Shown here: positions 30,530 to 40,108 of the stretch, one piece after another
Layout of the letters: each line of letters begins with the position of its first letter
How positions within the stretch are numbered: position 1 is the first letter of the stretch
DNA from: Halomonas faecis
GTDB lineage: Bacteria; Pseudomonadota; Gammaproteobacteria; Pseudomonadales; Halomonadaceae
Assembly (NCBI RefSeq): GCF_010993975.1
Contig: NZ_JAACZO010000001.1
Span: 124,001 to 188,000, forward strand
Direction of reading: 5' to 3'
Length of the DNA: 64,000 nt
Position numbers and translations under genes: made by a program
Notes under the pieces: model-generated
Seen by the model: only the letters and a program-made list of their open reading frames with translations
Told to the model about the DNA's origin: nothing
Databases searched by the model: none

Positions 30530-31054
30530 ATGTTTCGAGAGTTTCCTCAGCGCTTGCGACGACTCGTGGGGCCGGTATTGCTGTATGCCCTCTTGCCTGC
30601 CGTGGCCATCGCGGCCGCCCTGCCGCCCCCCGAAGGCGATGTTCTTCTGCGCGTGGAAGGCGATATCGCTCACCCCAACGTCGAGGATGAGCTGCACCTC
30701 GATCGCGAGCAGTTGATGCAATTGCCCTCGCGGGTGATCGAGACGCGAATTCCCTGGGCACAGGGGACGTTCCGGTTCGAAGGTCCCCTGCTGCGCGCCG
30801 TGTTGGCGGCGGCTGGGGCACGGGCCGATCATGTCCGTGTACGGGCGCTGAATGACTACGAGGCGGAAATTCCCGTGGCGGATTTCCATGACTACGATGT
30901 CATTCTCGCCTTGGAGCGCAACGGCTCCCCCATCGCCGTGCGAGATTTCGGGCCTCTGCAGGTGCTGTATCCTTTCGACGAGTATCCGGAGCTGCTCACC
31001 GAAAGCATCCGCTTTCGCTCGGTGTGGCACGTGGAGAGCATCCATGTGCCGTGA
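30530..31054 (+). CDS. Secreted SUOX-fold (molybdopterin-binding-like) protein without catalytic Cys
   Basis: A 174-residue exported protein with an N-terminal signal (VLLYALLPAVAIAAA). The rest resembles the oxidoreductase molybdopterin-binding fold: GDVLLRVEGDIAHPN, FRFEGPLLRAVLAAAGA, RALNDYEAEIPVADFHDYDVILAL and GPLQVLYPFDEYPEL. There is no cysteine in the whole protein, so the molybdenum-ligating Cys of true sulfite-oxidase/MsrP-type enzymes is missing and catalysis is unlikely. It lies 30 bases before a membrane hybrid kinase, which suggests that it is a periplasmic ligand-binding partner. Confidence 0.65.
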   Translation: MFREFPQRLRRLVGPVLLYALLPAVAIAAALPPPEGDVLLRVEGDIAHPNVEDELHLDREQLMQLPSRVIETRIPWAQGTFRFEGPLLRAVLAAAGARADHVRVRALNDYEAEIPVADFHDYDVILALERNGSPIAVRDFGPLQVLYPFDEYPELLTESIRFRSVWHVESIHVP

Positions 31055-31084
31055 ATCGTACTGACGTCAGGGCCCAGGCGAGCC

Positions 31085-33274
31085 ATGTTGCGTCATCCGT
31101 TGCGACTCAAGGCCGGCGCCATCGCGGTGCTGCTGTTTTTTACCGCCGCCCTGGTGGTGGTGGGGCTGGCGGCGTGGCGCCAGGAGGGCCTGCACCAGAG
31201 TGTCGGTGGGGATACGGTCTGGCATGCTTACAAGCTGGACCGCGACATCGTGGAGCTGCGCAGCGATCTGGCCCACGCCGATGGTGCGGCGCGCAATCTC
31301 GACGCGTTGCGTCTGCATTTCGAACTCATCTACAGTCGTGTCAACCTGTTGCAGCGTGGCGACGCTACGGCGCTCATCGAGCGGATTTCGTCGGCGCACC
31401 GCCTGTTGTCGGAGCTCGTCGAGGCGCTGGACAGCGTGGAGACCGAGCTGGATGCCATGGGTAGCCTGAGCGGCATTGAGCGGCGCGAGCTCGCCGAGCG
31501 CCTCGAACCGCTGGGGGGCATGACCGAGCAGTTGATCATCGCCATCAATGGCCACTTGGCCGAGCAGGCGACCCGCGACCGGGAGGTGTTGCAAGGGCTC
31601 TATGCCCTGCTGTTGGCTCTGATCCTGGCCATGAGCCTGGCCGGCCTGCTGGTCGTGGCTTTCCTGATCCGTGAGGCGCGCGACAACGCCACGGCCCGGC
31701 ATTCCCTGGAGTCGCTCAGCCGCGAACTTCAGGCCACCGCGCGCAGCGCCGAGTCGGCCAGTCGCGCCAAGTCCGAGTTCCTGGCCACGGTCAGCCACGA
31801 GATCCGCACACCGCTCAACGGTGTCATCGGCATGAGCGAGCTGCTGCTGGAACAGCCGCTGAGCGAACGTGCCAACGAATATGCGCAGACGCTGCGTGCC
31901 AGCGGACAACGCCTGCTGGAGATGATCAACGACATACTCGACTTCTCCAAGATCGAGTCGGGACGGTTGGAGCTGGAGTATCAAGCGGTGGATTTGCCAG
32001 CCCTGATCGAGGAGTCGCGCCAGCTTTTCGCGCCGCGCGCCGAAACCAAGGGCATCGTCCTGGTCACTCGCCTGGGCCGGGAGCTGCCACCGGCCGTCAT
32101 GGGCGATTCAGCCCGGCTTCGCCAAGTGATTCTCAACCTGCTGGCCAATGCCATCAAGTTCACCGAGCAGGGAGAAGTTCGCGTCGAGGCGGGAGTGGCA
32201 GCGGATGGGCAACTGAGCCTGGCGGTGAGCGATACCGGTCCGGGCATTGCATCCGGCCAGCAGGAGCGTCTCTTCGAACCCTTCCGGCAGGGGGATGCCT
32301 CTACCGCGCGCCGCTATGGGGGGACGGGGCTGGGGTTGGCGATCTGCCGTCGCCTGGTGGCGGCCATGGGTGGCGAAATCGGCGTCGATAGCCGTCCCGG
32401 GGAGGGCAGTCGTTTCTGGGTTCGTCTGCCGCTGGAAGCTGCCGCTCTCCCTCGCAGCACAGCCGTGGTCGGCACGGCATCGCCGGTCTTTGCGGGGCAG
32501 GTGCTGGTGGTCGAGGACAATCCCATCAATCAGCAGGTCGCCCTAGCGCTGCTCGAGCATCTCAGTTGCCAGGTAACGCTGGCCGAAAGCGGCCCCGAGG
32601 CACTGGCGTTGACCGACGAACAGCGTTTCGCGGTGATCTTCATGGACGTACAGATGCCGGGAATGGATGGCCTGGCCGTCACCCAGCGCCTGCGTGGGGC
32701 CGGCGGTTGGCGCGCCGAGGTTCCCATCGTGGCAATGACGGCGGGCGGGCCTGGGGCCGATGCAGCGAGTTGTCTGGCTGCCGGAATGACCGACTATCTG
32801 GGAAAACCGCTCGTTCGCCGGGAGTTGGAGGCTTGTCTGGTACGCAATTTGCCGGTTACCACGACGCCGAGTGCCGATGCCGAACCGACTCCGAGCGTTG
32901 CGGCAAGCGAGTTGGAGCTCGACGTATCCGTTCTGGAAGCGCTGGGAGAGGCGCTGGGCGAAGCGCAGTTGGCTTCGTTGATCGTCACCCACTGCCGCGA
33001 GCTGCAGCGTCACGGTGCGACCCTGCATGACGCCGCAGCCATGGGTGACATGGCGGCATTGGGCGATGTGGCGCATCGCCTCAAGGGCGAGTCGGCAAGT
33101 CTCGGCGTACAACGCCTGTCGGCGTGTGCGCGACGTCTGGAAGCGAGTGCTCGGGCGGGGCAGCATGACCGCGCCTTGCAGCGTGTGCGTGAGCTCGAAG
33201 CGGCCCTGCCCATGGCGCTCGATGCCCTGGAGCGTTGGCTTGCGGCTCGCCGGGCCCGCTCGCCATCGCCATGA
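31085..33274 (+). CDS. Membrane hybrid histidine kinase with receiver and Hpt domains
   Basis: A 729-residue kinase. Helix one is at about 10-31, a periplasmic helical domain about 35-170, helix two about 174-197. HisKA carries the phospho-accepting His238 ([11 protein letters not shown]), followed by HATPase with DTGPGIA and [13 protein letters not shown]. The receiver accepts at Asp521 ([12 protein letters not shown]) and the C-terminal Hpt at His664 (VAHRLKGES). This is a BarA/TorS-like phosphorelay layout. No cognate response regulator is adjacent. The upstream SUOX-fold protein is probably part of its sensing unit. Confidence 0.88.
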   Translation: MLRHPLRLKAGAIAVLLFFTAALVVVGLAAWRQEGLHQSVGGDTVWHAYKLDRDIVELRSDLAHADGAARNLDALRLHFELIYSRVNLLQRGDATALIERISSAHRLLSELVEALDSVETELDAMGSLSGIERRELAERLEPLGGMTEQLIIAINGHLAEQATRDREVLQGLYALLLALILAMSLAGLLVVAFLIREARDNATARHSLESLSRELQATARSAESASRAKSEFLATVSHEIRTPLNGVIGMSELLLEQPLSERANEYAQTLRASGQRLLEMINDILDFSKIESGRLELEYQAVDLPALIEESRQLFAPRAETKGIVLVTRLGRELPPAVMGDSARLRQVILNLLANAIKFTEQGEVRVEAGVAADGQLSLAVSDTGPGIASGQQERLFEPFRQGDASTARRYGGTGLGLAICRRLVAAMGGEIGVDSRPGEGSRFWVRLPLEAAALPRSTAVVGTASPVFAGQVLVVEDNPINQQVALALLEHLSCQVTLAESGPEALALTDEQRFAVIFMDVQMPGMDGLAVTQRLRGAGGWRAEVPIVAMTAGGPGADAASCLAAGMTDYLGKPLVRRELEACLVRNLPVTTTPSADAEPTPSVAASELELDVSVLEALGEALGEAQLASLIVTHCRELQRHGATLHDAAAMGDMAALGDVAHRLKGESASLGVQRLSACARRLEASARAGQHDRALQRVRELEAALPMALDALERWLAARRARSPSP

Positions 33275-33352
33275 CTTGCCCCAAAGCCGCGTTGTGGCTG
33301 CCATATCGGGGCGCCTACACTGCCAGTGATCATGCAGCCATCGGAAAGCGCC

Positions 33353-34537
33353 ATGCCATCGTCCGTCGTCGATGAGATCGAAGCGACATCCGTGCGGCAG
33401 CAGCCTCTGCGCACGGCCAGCAGCCATTGTCGGGAGCCGGAAGGCGCCGCTGCCGAGCTGGCGCGGTCCTTGTATCACGCCGATCTGGGGTTCGTACTCT
33501 TCTTCTGCAGTGCCGAGTATCCGCTGGCCGAGCTGGGCGAGGCCTTGGAAGGGGCTTTCGTCGGCGTCACGGTCTCGGGCTGCACCACCGCCGGAGAAAT
33601 CACTCCGGCCGGCTACTGCCGTGGCTGCGTAGTGGCCATCGGGTTCGACCGGCGTGCCTTCGCCGTCGCTCAGGCGCTGATCGACGACCTGGAAGGCTTC
33701 GATCTGTTGCAGGCCCAGCGTCTCACCGGCGAGCTGCTGGCCGCCTGCCGGCGTGTCGCGCAGGATGGCGAAGGCGGCGACCGTTTCGTTCTGACCCTGC
33801 TCGATGGTCTTTCCAGCAGCGAGGAGCAGGTGCTGGCCACCCTGGATGCGGCCCTGGGGGCGATTCCCAGCTTCGGCGGCAGCGCCGGCGACGACAACCG
33901 CCTGGCTCACACTCACGTCTACAGTGGCGGACGCTTTCACAGCGAGGCCGCCGTGGTGGTGATGGTCGAGACGCGTCTGCCCTTCGAGGTGTTCACCACC
34001 CACCATCTGCGTCCGCGCGACACCAAGCTGGTGGTGACCCGAGTCGATCGCGACCGCCGCCGTGTTTTGGAACTCAATGCCTCCCCCGCCGCCGAAGAGT
34101 ATGCCCGCCTGGTGGGGTTGCCGGTGGCGGAGCTGACGCCGGCCGTGTTCGCTCGCCACCCCCTGGCCGTGCGCCTCGGCGAAGCGCACTACGTGCGCTC
34201 CATTCAGTGCGTCAATGCCGATGGCAGCCTGAGCTTCTACTGCGCGGTGGAGAACGGCATCGTGCTCACCGCCATGCAGCCGGAACCGCTGCTCGACGAC
34301 CTGCGCGACGTGCTGGCCGGGCTGCACGAGCGGCTCGGCGAGCCGGCGCTGATCATCGGCTGCGACTGCTTTCTGCGTCGGCTCGAACTGGAGTCCCTCG
34401 GCCAAGTGGCTCAGGCCTCACGGCTGCTGGGCCGTGAGGGCGTCATCGGCTTCAATACCTACGGGGAGCAGCACCATGGCCGACACGTCAACCAGACCTT
34501 CACCGGCGTCGCCATTGGATCTCGCCCGCGAGACTGA
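33353..34537 (+). CDS. nosP: FIST-domain protein, NosP-like nitric-oxide sensor
   Basis: A 394-residue cytosolic protein with a FIST-N domain (about 40-230: FVLFFCSAEYPLAELGEAL, GCTTAGEITPAGY, SFGGSAGDDNRL) and a FIST-C domain (about 235-380: NASPAAEEYARLVG, CDCFLRRLELE, IGFNTYGEQHHGRHVNQTFTGVAIG). In Pseudomonas aeruginosa NosP, a haem protein, binds nitric oxide and controls the kinase NahK encoded next to it. The same pair order is seen here. Starts at 33326 (GTG), 33332 and 33353 are all possible. It overlaps the kinase gene by 62 bases. Confidence 0.8.
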   Translation: MPSSVVDEIEATSVRQQPLRTASSHCREPEGAAAELARSLYHADLGFVLFFCSAEYPLAELGEALEGAFVGVTVSGCTTAGEITPAGYCRGCVVAIGFDRRAFAVAQALIDDLEGFDLLQAQRLTGELLAACRRVAQDGEGGDRFVLTLLDGLSSSEEQVLATLDAALGAIPSFGGSAGDDNRLAHTHVYSGGRFHSEAAVVVMVETRLPFEVFTTHHLRPRDTKLVVTRVDRDRRRVLELNASPAAEEYARLVGLPVAELTPAVFARHPLAVRLGEAHYVRSIQCVNADGSLSFYCAVENGIVLTAMQPEPLLDDLRDVLAGLHERLGEPALIIGCDCFLRRLELESLGQVAQASRLLGREGVIGFNTYGEQHHGRHVNQTFTGVAIGSRPRD

Positions 34538-35867
34538 ATGGCCTGCCGATCCAACGGCTCGCGAAAATGCGCTGCGTGAGGAGAACGCCCGTCTGCGGCG
34601 CATCTGCCAGGCGCTGATGGAACGGGTCGAGGCCGGCGGCATGGGCGGTGGTGCGCCCTACGCTGCCTTCGAGCACTCCGTGCTGCTGGCCGAGCAGGTG
34701 CGCGAGCGCACCGAACAGCTGCAGCATACTCTGGATGCGCTGCATCGGGCCAAGTCCGAAGCGGAGGCGGCCAACCTGTCCAAGACCAAGTTCCTCGCGG
34801 CGGTGAGCCATGACTTGCTGCAACCGCTCAATGCGGCACGCCTGTTCGCCAGCGCGCTCGACGATCAGCGCTTGCCCGAGTCGTCACGGCGCTTGGTCGG
34901 TCAGATCGGTCGTTCGCTCAAGGATGTCGAAGCGCTGCTCGGTACCCTGGTGGATATCTCCCGGCTCGATGCCGGCGTGCTCGCGCCCGACGTGGCCACC
35001 TTTCGGGTGGGCGAGCTGCTGGATGCGCTGGCCGAAGAGTACCGGCAGATGGCGGCGGCGCGCGGGCTCGCATTGCACTACGTGGCCAGCAGCGTGGTGG
35101 TCGAGTCGGATCTGGCGCTGCTGGCCCGGGTGGTGCGCAATTTTCTCAGCAATTCCATCCGCTATACCGAACGGGGGCGGGTGCTGCTCGGTTGTCGGCG
35201 CCGTCCCGACGGGCTGGAGATCGTGGTGGGCGACACCGGCCCCGGCATCGAGCCGGCCCAGCGCGAAGCGATCTTCCAGGAGTTTCGGCGTGTCGGTCCG
35301 CGCCGAGAACAGGATCGCGGCCTGGGGCTGGGGCTGGCCATCGTCGATCGCATCAGCGGCATGCTCGGCCATCCGCTGGCGCTGGCCTCACGGCCGGGGC
35401 ACGGTGCCTGCTTCTCGGTGCGGGTGCCCTACGGCTCGCCCGCGGCACTGACGGCTCGCCGCCAGGCCGACGAGGGCGGCCCGGCGTCTCACGCCTTGGC
35501 CGGTGCGCGCATCTGGGTGATCGACGATGACCCAGACGTAGGCGACGGCATGCGGGCGCTGCTCGAGGGGTGGGGGTGCCGCGTGGTCACCGCTCGCTCG
35601 CTTTCCGAACTCGAGGCGGAGGGCGGTGCAGCACCGGCGGATGTGTTGCTGGTCGACTACCATCTCGGTTCGGCCACGGGCGACGGCCTGGCCGTTGCCG
35701 CCGAATTGCAGCGCCGCCAGTCTCACCTGGCTGTGGTGGTGGTGACCGCCAATCACGATGCCGGGGTCACGGCCGAGGCGCGGCGGCGCGGCTACGATTG
35801 CCTGCTCAAGCCGGTCAAGCCGCTGCGTTTGCGCATGCTGCTGACCAGCCTGCTCACTCAGCGCTGA
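34476..35867 (+). CDS. Soluble hybrid histidine kinase, NahK/ErcS'-like
   Basis: A 463-residue cytosolic kinase with no membrane segment. After a coiled coil (about residues 30-110) HisKA carries His112 in AAVSHDLLQPLNAARLF. HATPase has NFLSNSIRYTERG, DTGPGIE and GLGLGLAIVDRIS. The receiver accepts at Asp394 (LLVDYHLGSATGDG). ATG 34476 follows GGGGAG and lies inside nosP, so the two are coupled. In Pseudomonas the corresponding kinase sits in the ethanol-oxidation regulatory cascade, which agrees with exaC and adhP downstream. Its end overlaps the convergent LuxR-type gene by ten bases. Confidence 0.84.
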   Translation: MADTSTRPSPASPLDLARETEWPADPTARENALREENARLRRICQALMERVEAGGMGGGAPYAAFEHSVLLAEQVRERTEQLQHTLDALHRAKSEAEAANLSKTKFLAAVSHDLLQPLNAARLFASALDDQRLPESSRRLVGQIGRSLKDVEALLGTLVDISRLDAGVLAPDVATFRVGELLDALAEEYRQMAAARGLALHYVASSVVVESDLALLARVVRNFLSNSIRYTERGRVLLGCRRRPDGLEIVVGDTGPGIEPAQREAIFQEFRRVGPRREQDRGLGLGLAIVDRISGMLGHPLALASRPGHGACFSVRVPYGSPAALTARRQADEGGPASHALAGARIWVIDDDPDVGDGMRALLEGWGCRVVTARSLSELEAEGGAAPADVLLVDYHLGSATGDGLAVAAELQRRQSHLAVVVVTANHDAGVTAEARRRGYDCLLKPVKPLRLRMLLTSLLTQR

Positions 35868-36541
35868 CGGCGGGCAGCGATCTGCTCGGCCAGGTCGATC
35901 TCGCCGGCCACCAGAATGGCCTGTACGCGGCTCGCCACCTCCAGCTTGCGCAGGATGGCGGATACGTGCGTCTTCACGGTGGTTTCGGCGATGTCCAGGG
36001 CCAGGGCGATGCGCTTGTTGGATTCGCCGCGGGTCATGCGTTCGAGCACTTCGAGCTGCTTGTCGGTGAGACGGCCGAGGCGGGCATTCAGCGTCGCATC
36101 CGGCGTGGAGCTCGGTGTCGGTGTGGCGGCCTCCCGGGGGCGGCGCATGATGTCCGGCGGCAGGTAGACCTGGCCTTCCAGAATGCGCTGCAAGGCGGCC
36201 AGCAGGGCCTCGCGCGGCGTGGACTTGGGGATGTAGCCCACCGCGCCCAGATCGATGGCTTCGAGTACCACGCGGCGATCCTGCTCGGCCGAGACGATGG
36301 CCACCGGCAGACGCGGCAGAGCCTGCCGCAGGCGGGCGAGCCCCGCCAGCCCGTCGGCATCGGGGAGCCCCAGGTCGAGCAGCAGCAGATCCAGCTCTTC
36401 GGCATGCCGCTCGGCCTGGTGCAGGGTGCTTTCCAGGCTGTCGGTTTCCAGCATTCGGCTGCCGGGAAGCCCCGCATCGATCACGGCTGCAATGGCCTCG
36501 CGGAACAGCGGATGGTCATCGGCGACCATCAAGGTAGGCAT
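35858..36541 (-). CDS. LuxR-type response regulator (ErbR/AgmR-like)
   Basis: A 227-residue NarL-family regulator. The receiver (about 1-120) has VADDHPLF, phospho-accepting Asp in LLLDLGLPDADG and Lys in GYIPKSTPREA. The LuxR helix-turn-helix is at about 155-215 (LTDKQLEVLERMTRGESNKRIALALDIAETTVKTH, read as two overlapping parts). Homologues AgmR/ErbR activate quinoprotein alcohol oxidation in pseudomonads. It is transcribed away from exaC, so their promoters share the 128-base gap; it is a likely activator of exaC. Confidence 0.85.
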   Translation of the reverse strand: MPTLMVADDHPLFREAIAAVIDAGLPGSRMLETDSLESTLHQAERHAEELDLLLLDLGLPDADGLAGLARLRQALPRLPVAIVSAEQDRRVVLEAIDLGAVGYIPKSTPREALLAALQRILEGQVYLPPDIMRRPREAATPTPSSTPDATLNARLGRLTDKQLEVLERMTRGESNKRIALALDIAETTVKTHVSAILRKLEVASRVQAILVAGEIDLAEQIAARRQR

Positions 36542-36669
36542 GGTGAATCTCCCTGTCGTCTCCTACCAAGGAACGAGCCGCTCTCCTGCCACGGCAGGAT
36601 GGCGCTGCCCCTCCGGTTCGCCAAGACTGGGTAGTGCACCAATACAACCACAACAGCTGGAGACACGCC

Positions 36670-38190
36670 ATGATCTATGCCAACCCCGGCCAGTCCGGTG
36701 CCGTTGCGCGCTTCGATGAACGTTACGGCAACTACATCGGCGGTGAGTTCGTCGCGCCGGTCAAGGGCCAGTATTTCGACAACGTCAGTCCGGTCAACGG
36801 CGAAGTGTTCTGTCAGATTCCGCGCTCCACCGCGGAGGACATCGACAAGGCACTCGATGCCGCCCACGCCGCCGCCCCGGCCTGGGGCAAGACCTCGGCC
36901 GCCGAACGCTCGAACATCCTGCTCAAGATCGCCGAGCGCATCGAGCAGAACCTGGAAATGCTCGCCGTGGCCGAAACCTGGGACAACGGCAAGGCGGTGC
37001 GCGAGACGCTCAACGCCGACCTCCCGCTCGCCGTGGACCACTTCCGCTACTTCGCCGGCTGCATCCGCGCCCAGGAGGGCACGGCGGCCGACATCGACGC
37101 CAACACCGTGGCCTATCACTTCCACGAACCGCTGGGCGTGGTGGGGCAGATCATTCCCTGGAACTTCCCGCTGCTGATGGCCACCTGGAAGCTCGCCCCG
37201 GCGTTGGCCGCCGGCAACTGCGTGGTGCTCAAGCCCGCCGAGCAGACCCCAGCCTCGATCCTGGAGCTGATGAAACTGGTCGGCGACTTGCTGCCCCCAG
37301 GGGTGGTCAACGTGGTCAACGGCTATGGTGCCGAGGCCGGCCAGGCGCTGGCCACCAGCCAGCGCATCGCCAAGATCGCCTTCACCGGTTCCACCCCAGT
37401 GGGCGCCCACATCCTCAAATGCGCTGCCGATAACATCATCCCGTCCACCGTGGAGCTGGGCGGCAAGTCGCCCAACATCTATTTCGCCGACATCATGAAT
37501 GCCGAACCGGCGTTCATCGACAAGGCGGCCGAAGGTCTGGTGCTGGCCTTCTTCAACCAGGGCGAGGTGTGCACCTGCCCGTCTCGGGCATTGATCCAAG
37601 AATCCATGTACGACGCCTTCATGGCCAAGGTCATGGAGAAAGTGGGGCAGATCAAGCGCGGCAACCCGCTGGACACCGATGTCCAGGTGGGCGCCCAGGC
37701 CTCCCAGGAGCAGTTCGACAAGATCATGTCCTACATGGAGATCGCCAGGGAGGAAGGTGCCGAGTTCCTCACCGGCGGCGACAAGGCGAGCTTCGATCCG
37801 GCCTATGACAAGGGCTACTACATCGAGCCGACCCTGCTCAAGGGCAACAATCAGATGCGCGTCTTCCAGGAAGAGATCTTCGGCCCGGTGGTGGCAGTGA
37901 CCACCTTCAAGGACGAAGCCGAGGCGCTGGCCATCGCCAACGACACCGAGTTCGGTCTCGGCGCCGGTGTCTGGAGTCGCGACATCAACGTCGCCTTCCG
38001 CATGGGCCGTGGCATCCAGGCCGGCCGGGTGTGGACCAACTGCTACCACCAGTATCCGGCGCATGCCGCCTTCGGCGGCTACAAGAAGTCCGGCGTCGGC
38101 CGCGAGACCCACAAGGTGGCGCTCGAGCACTATCAGCAGACCAAGAACCTGCTGGTGAGCTACGACACCAACCCGATGGGCTTCTTCTGA
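36670..38190 (+). CDS. exaC: NAD-dependent aldehyde dehydrogenase ExaC
   Basis: A 506-residue cytosolic aldehyde dehydrogenase, the length of ExaC, oxidising acetaldehyde and related aldehydes to acids. It begins [15 protein letters not shown] as expected for the group. Catalytic Glu is in [13 protein letters not shown] and catalytic Cys in [32 protein letters not shown] is the cofactor-side motif. GGAGACACGCC precedes the ATG. It is divergent from the LuxR-type regulator and followed by adhP, together converting ethanol to acetate. Confidence 0.94.
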   Translation: MIYANPGQSGAVARFDERYGNYIGGEFVAPVKGQYFDNVSPVNGEVFCQIPRSTAEDIDKALDAAHAAAPAWGKTSAAERSNILLKIAERIEQNLEMLAVAETWDNGKAVRETLNADLPLAVDHFRYFAGCIRAQEGTAADIDANTVAYHFHEPLGVVGQIIPWNFPLLMATWKLAPALAAGNCVVLKPAEQTPASILELMKLVGDLLPPGVVNVVNGYGAEAGQALATSQRIAKIAFTGSTPVGAHILKCAADNIIPSTVELGGKSPNIYFADIMNAEPAFIDKAAEGLVLAFFNQGEVCTCPSRALIQESMYDAFMAKVMEKVGQIKRGNPLDTDVQVGAQASQEQFDKIMSYMEIAREEGAEFLTGGDKASFDPAYDKGYYIEPTLLKGNNQMRVFQEEIFGPVVAVTTFKDEAEALAIANDTEFGLGAGVWSRDINVAFRMGRGIQAGRVWTNCYHQYPAHAAFGGYKKSGVGRETHKVALEHYQQTKNLLVSYDTNPMGFF

Positions 38191-38326
38191 GCCTCGGCCG
38201 TTCGGGGCCGTGCCCCGAACGGCGTTCCTGCTTTCACGAAGAGCGGAGTCACCGCTCCATCACTACCCCGGCGAGCCTGAGGGCACGCGGGCGCATACGA
38301 CTGCCCGCCAACCGAGGAGATGCAAT

Positions 38327-39355
38327 ATGGACAAGACGATGAAAGCCGCCGTGGTACGCCAGTTCGGCGAACCGCTGGCGATCGAGGAGGTCGCGACCCC
38401 GCGGCCGCAGCAGGGTGAAATCCTGGTCCAGGTCGCGGCCTCCGGGGTCTGCCACACGGACCTGCATGCCGCCCATGGCGACTGGCCGGTCAAGCCCAGC
38501 CCGCCCTTCATTCCCGGCCACGAGGGGGTCGGACATATCGTGGCGGTGGGCGAGGGCGTCAAGCATGTCAAGGAGGGCGACCGTGTCGGCGTACCCTGGC
38601 TCTACTCCGCCTGCGGCCACTGCGAGCACTGTCTGGGCGGCTGGGAAACGCTGTGCGAGTCGCAGCAGAATACCGGCTACTCCGTGAACGGCGGTTTCGC
38701 CGACTACACCCTGGCCGATGCCGGCTACGTGGGGCGGCTGCCCGACAACGTCGACTTCCTGGAGATCGCGCCGGTGCTGTGTGCCGGCGTGACGGTCTAC
38801 AAGGGGCTCAAGATGACCGATGCCCGCCCCGGCCAGTGGGTGGTGATCTCGGGCATCGGCGGTCTCGGCCACATGGCGGTGCAATATGCCAAGGCCATGG
38901 GCTTCAACGTGGCCGCGGTGGATATCGACGACGGCAAACTGGCGCTGGCCGAGCGCCTGGGAGCCACCGTCGTCGTCAATGCCTTGAAGGCCGACCCGGC
39001 CGAGACCCTCAAACGCGAGATCGGCGGTGCCCATGGCGCGCTGGTCACCGCCGTGTCGCCCAAGGCTTTCGATCAGGCCCAGCGCATGCTGCGTCGCGGC
39101 GGAACCCTGGTGCTCAACGGCTTGCCGCCCGGCGACTTTCCGTTGCCGATCTTCGATACGGTGCTCAACGGCATCACCGTTCGCGGCTCCATCGTCGGCA
39201 CTCGCCAGGATCTGCAGGAGGCGCTGGATTTCGCCGGTGAAGGCAAGGTCGAGGCCACCATTGCCACCGAGAAGCTGGAAAACATCAACGACGTTTTCCA
39301 GCGCATGATCGACGGCAAGATCGAAGGACGGATCGTGCTGGACATGATGGGCTGA
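38327..39355 (+). CDS. adhP: Zinc-dependent alcohol dehydrogenase (AdhP)
   Basis: A 342-residue medium-chain dehydrogenase. Catalytic zinc ligands lie in GVCHTDLH and PGHEGVG; the structural zinc is bound by the four cysteines in [18 protein letters not shown] binding is through [19 protein letters not shown]. Length and sequence match AdhP-type ethanol dehydrogenases. GAGGAG precedes ATG 38327. It lies 136 bases after exaC and is followed by a strong terminator, so exaC-adhP probably forms the operon. Confidence 0.93.
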   Translation: MDKTMKAAVVRQFGEPLAIEEVATPRPQQGEILVQVAASGVCHTDLHAAHGDWPVKPSPPFIPGHEGVGHIVAVGEGVKHVKEGDRVGVPWLYSACGHCEHCLGGWETLCESQQNTGYSVNGGFADYTLADAGYVGRLPDNVDFLEIAPVLCAGVTVYKGLKMTDARPGQWVVISGIGGLGHMAVQYAKAMGFNVAAVDIDDGKLALAERLGATVVVNALKADPAETLKREIGGAHGALVTAVSPKAFDQAQRMLRRGGTLVLNGLPPGDFPLPIFDTVLNGITVRGSIVGTRQDLQEALDFAGEGKVEATIATEKLENINDVFQRMIDGKIEGRIVLDMMG

Positions 39356-39377
39356 ACCGGGAGCGTTTGTTGAAACG

Positions 39378-39408
39378 CGGGGCGCGACGAGAGTCGCGCC
39401 CCGTCTTT
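39378..39408 (+). terminator. Rho-independent terminator after adhP
   Basis: CGGGGCGCGAC (39378-39388) pairs with GTCGCGCCCCG (39393-39403) around a GAGA loop, followed by TCTTTC. Perfect 11-base-pair stem 22 bases after the stop. Confidence 0.85.
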
Positions 39409-39475
39409 CATCTACACCTGCGCCAGCTTTTGCGGCATCATCGTGGCCCCCATTCGATGAGAAGGACAGTGTGCG

Positions 39476-40102
39476 ATGCACCGGGAGGCTCCCGACCTAC
39501 ATCAGCAGCGGCTGCATGAGGTGTCGTCGCTGCTCAAGGCGAGCGGTGCCTGCGGCGTTCTCGACCTGGGCTGTGGTACTGGGGGGCTGTTGCACTACCT
39601 GCTACGCGAGCCCCAGTTCGAGACCCTGGTGGGACTGGAGCAGTCCGGTGAGCTGCTGGCCCAGGCCAAGCTGCGACTCGAGCCCTCGGGAGTGGCTCAG
39701 CAGGGGCGCGTGGAGCTGGTGTGTGGCTCCTATGCCGAATCCCAGCCCCGGCTGGCCGGTTTCGATGCCGCCGCGATGGTCGAAACCATCGAGCATGTGC
39801 CGCCAGCTTCCCTGTCGCGGGTCGAGAAGGTGGTCTTCGCCGAGCTGCGCCCCCGCCTGCTGGTCATGACCACGCCCAACCACGAGTACAACCCGCTGTT
39901 CGACATGGCACCGGGCGAGTTTCGCGATCCTGACCACCAGTTCGAATGGGACCGGGCACGCTTTCGCCACTGGGTCCAGGGCGTGGCGAAGCGCAACGGC
40001 TACCGCGTTACCGTGTCCGGCATCGGTGAGTGGCATTCGGAGCTGGGCCAGCCGACCCAACTGGCACGCTTCGTTCGCCGCGATGAGGCCGCTTGCGGCT
40101 GA
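39476..40102 (+). CDS. Hen1-like RNA 3'-terminal methyltransferase (stand-alone)
   Basis: A 208-residue SAM-dependent methyltransferase: SAM loop LDLGCGTGGLL, VGLEQSGELLAQA. The active-site pattern resembles Hen1, which methylates the 2'-OH of the terminal RNA nucleotide: ETIEH supplies two Glu and one His metal ligands, TPNHEYN and the later RDPDHQFEWDRARFRHWV add the final His region. Bacterial Hen1 is usually about 460 residues, with an N-terminal half, and is paired with the RNA ligase Pnkp; both are missing here. Only the catalytic half is present and no repair partner is nearby. Confidence 0.7.
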   Translation: MHREAPDLHQQRLHEVSSLLKASGACGVLDLGCGTGGLLHYLLREPQFETLVGLEQSGELLAQAKLRLEPSGVAQQGRVELVCGSYAESQPRLAGFDAAAMVETIEHVPPASLSRVEKVVFAELRPRLLVMTTPNHEYNPLFDMAPGEFRDPDHQFEWDRARFRHWVQGVAKRNGYRVTVSGIGEWHSELGQPTQLARFVRRDEAACG

Positions 40103-40108
40103 GCGGGC

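Noticed and set aside
32543..34405. A 620-codon open frame antisense to the hybrid kinase and nosP
   Set aside because: Long antisense frames are common in high-GC DNA. The plus-strand genes carry full domain sets with catalytic residues, while this frame has none.
36529..38130. A 533-codon open frame antisense to exaC
   Set aside because: It is the shadow of a fully conserved aldehyde dehydrogenase gene and has no recognisable motif.
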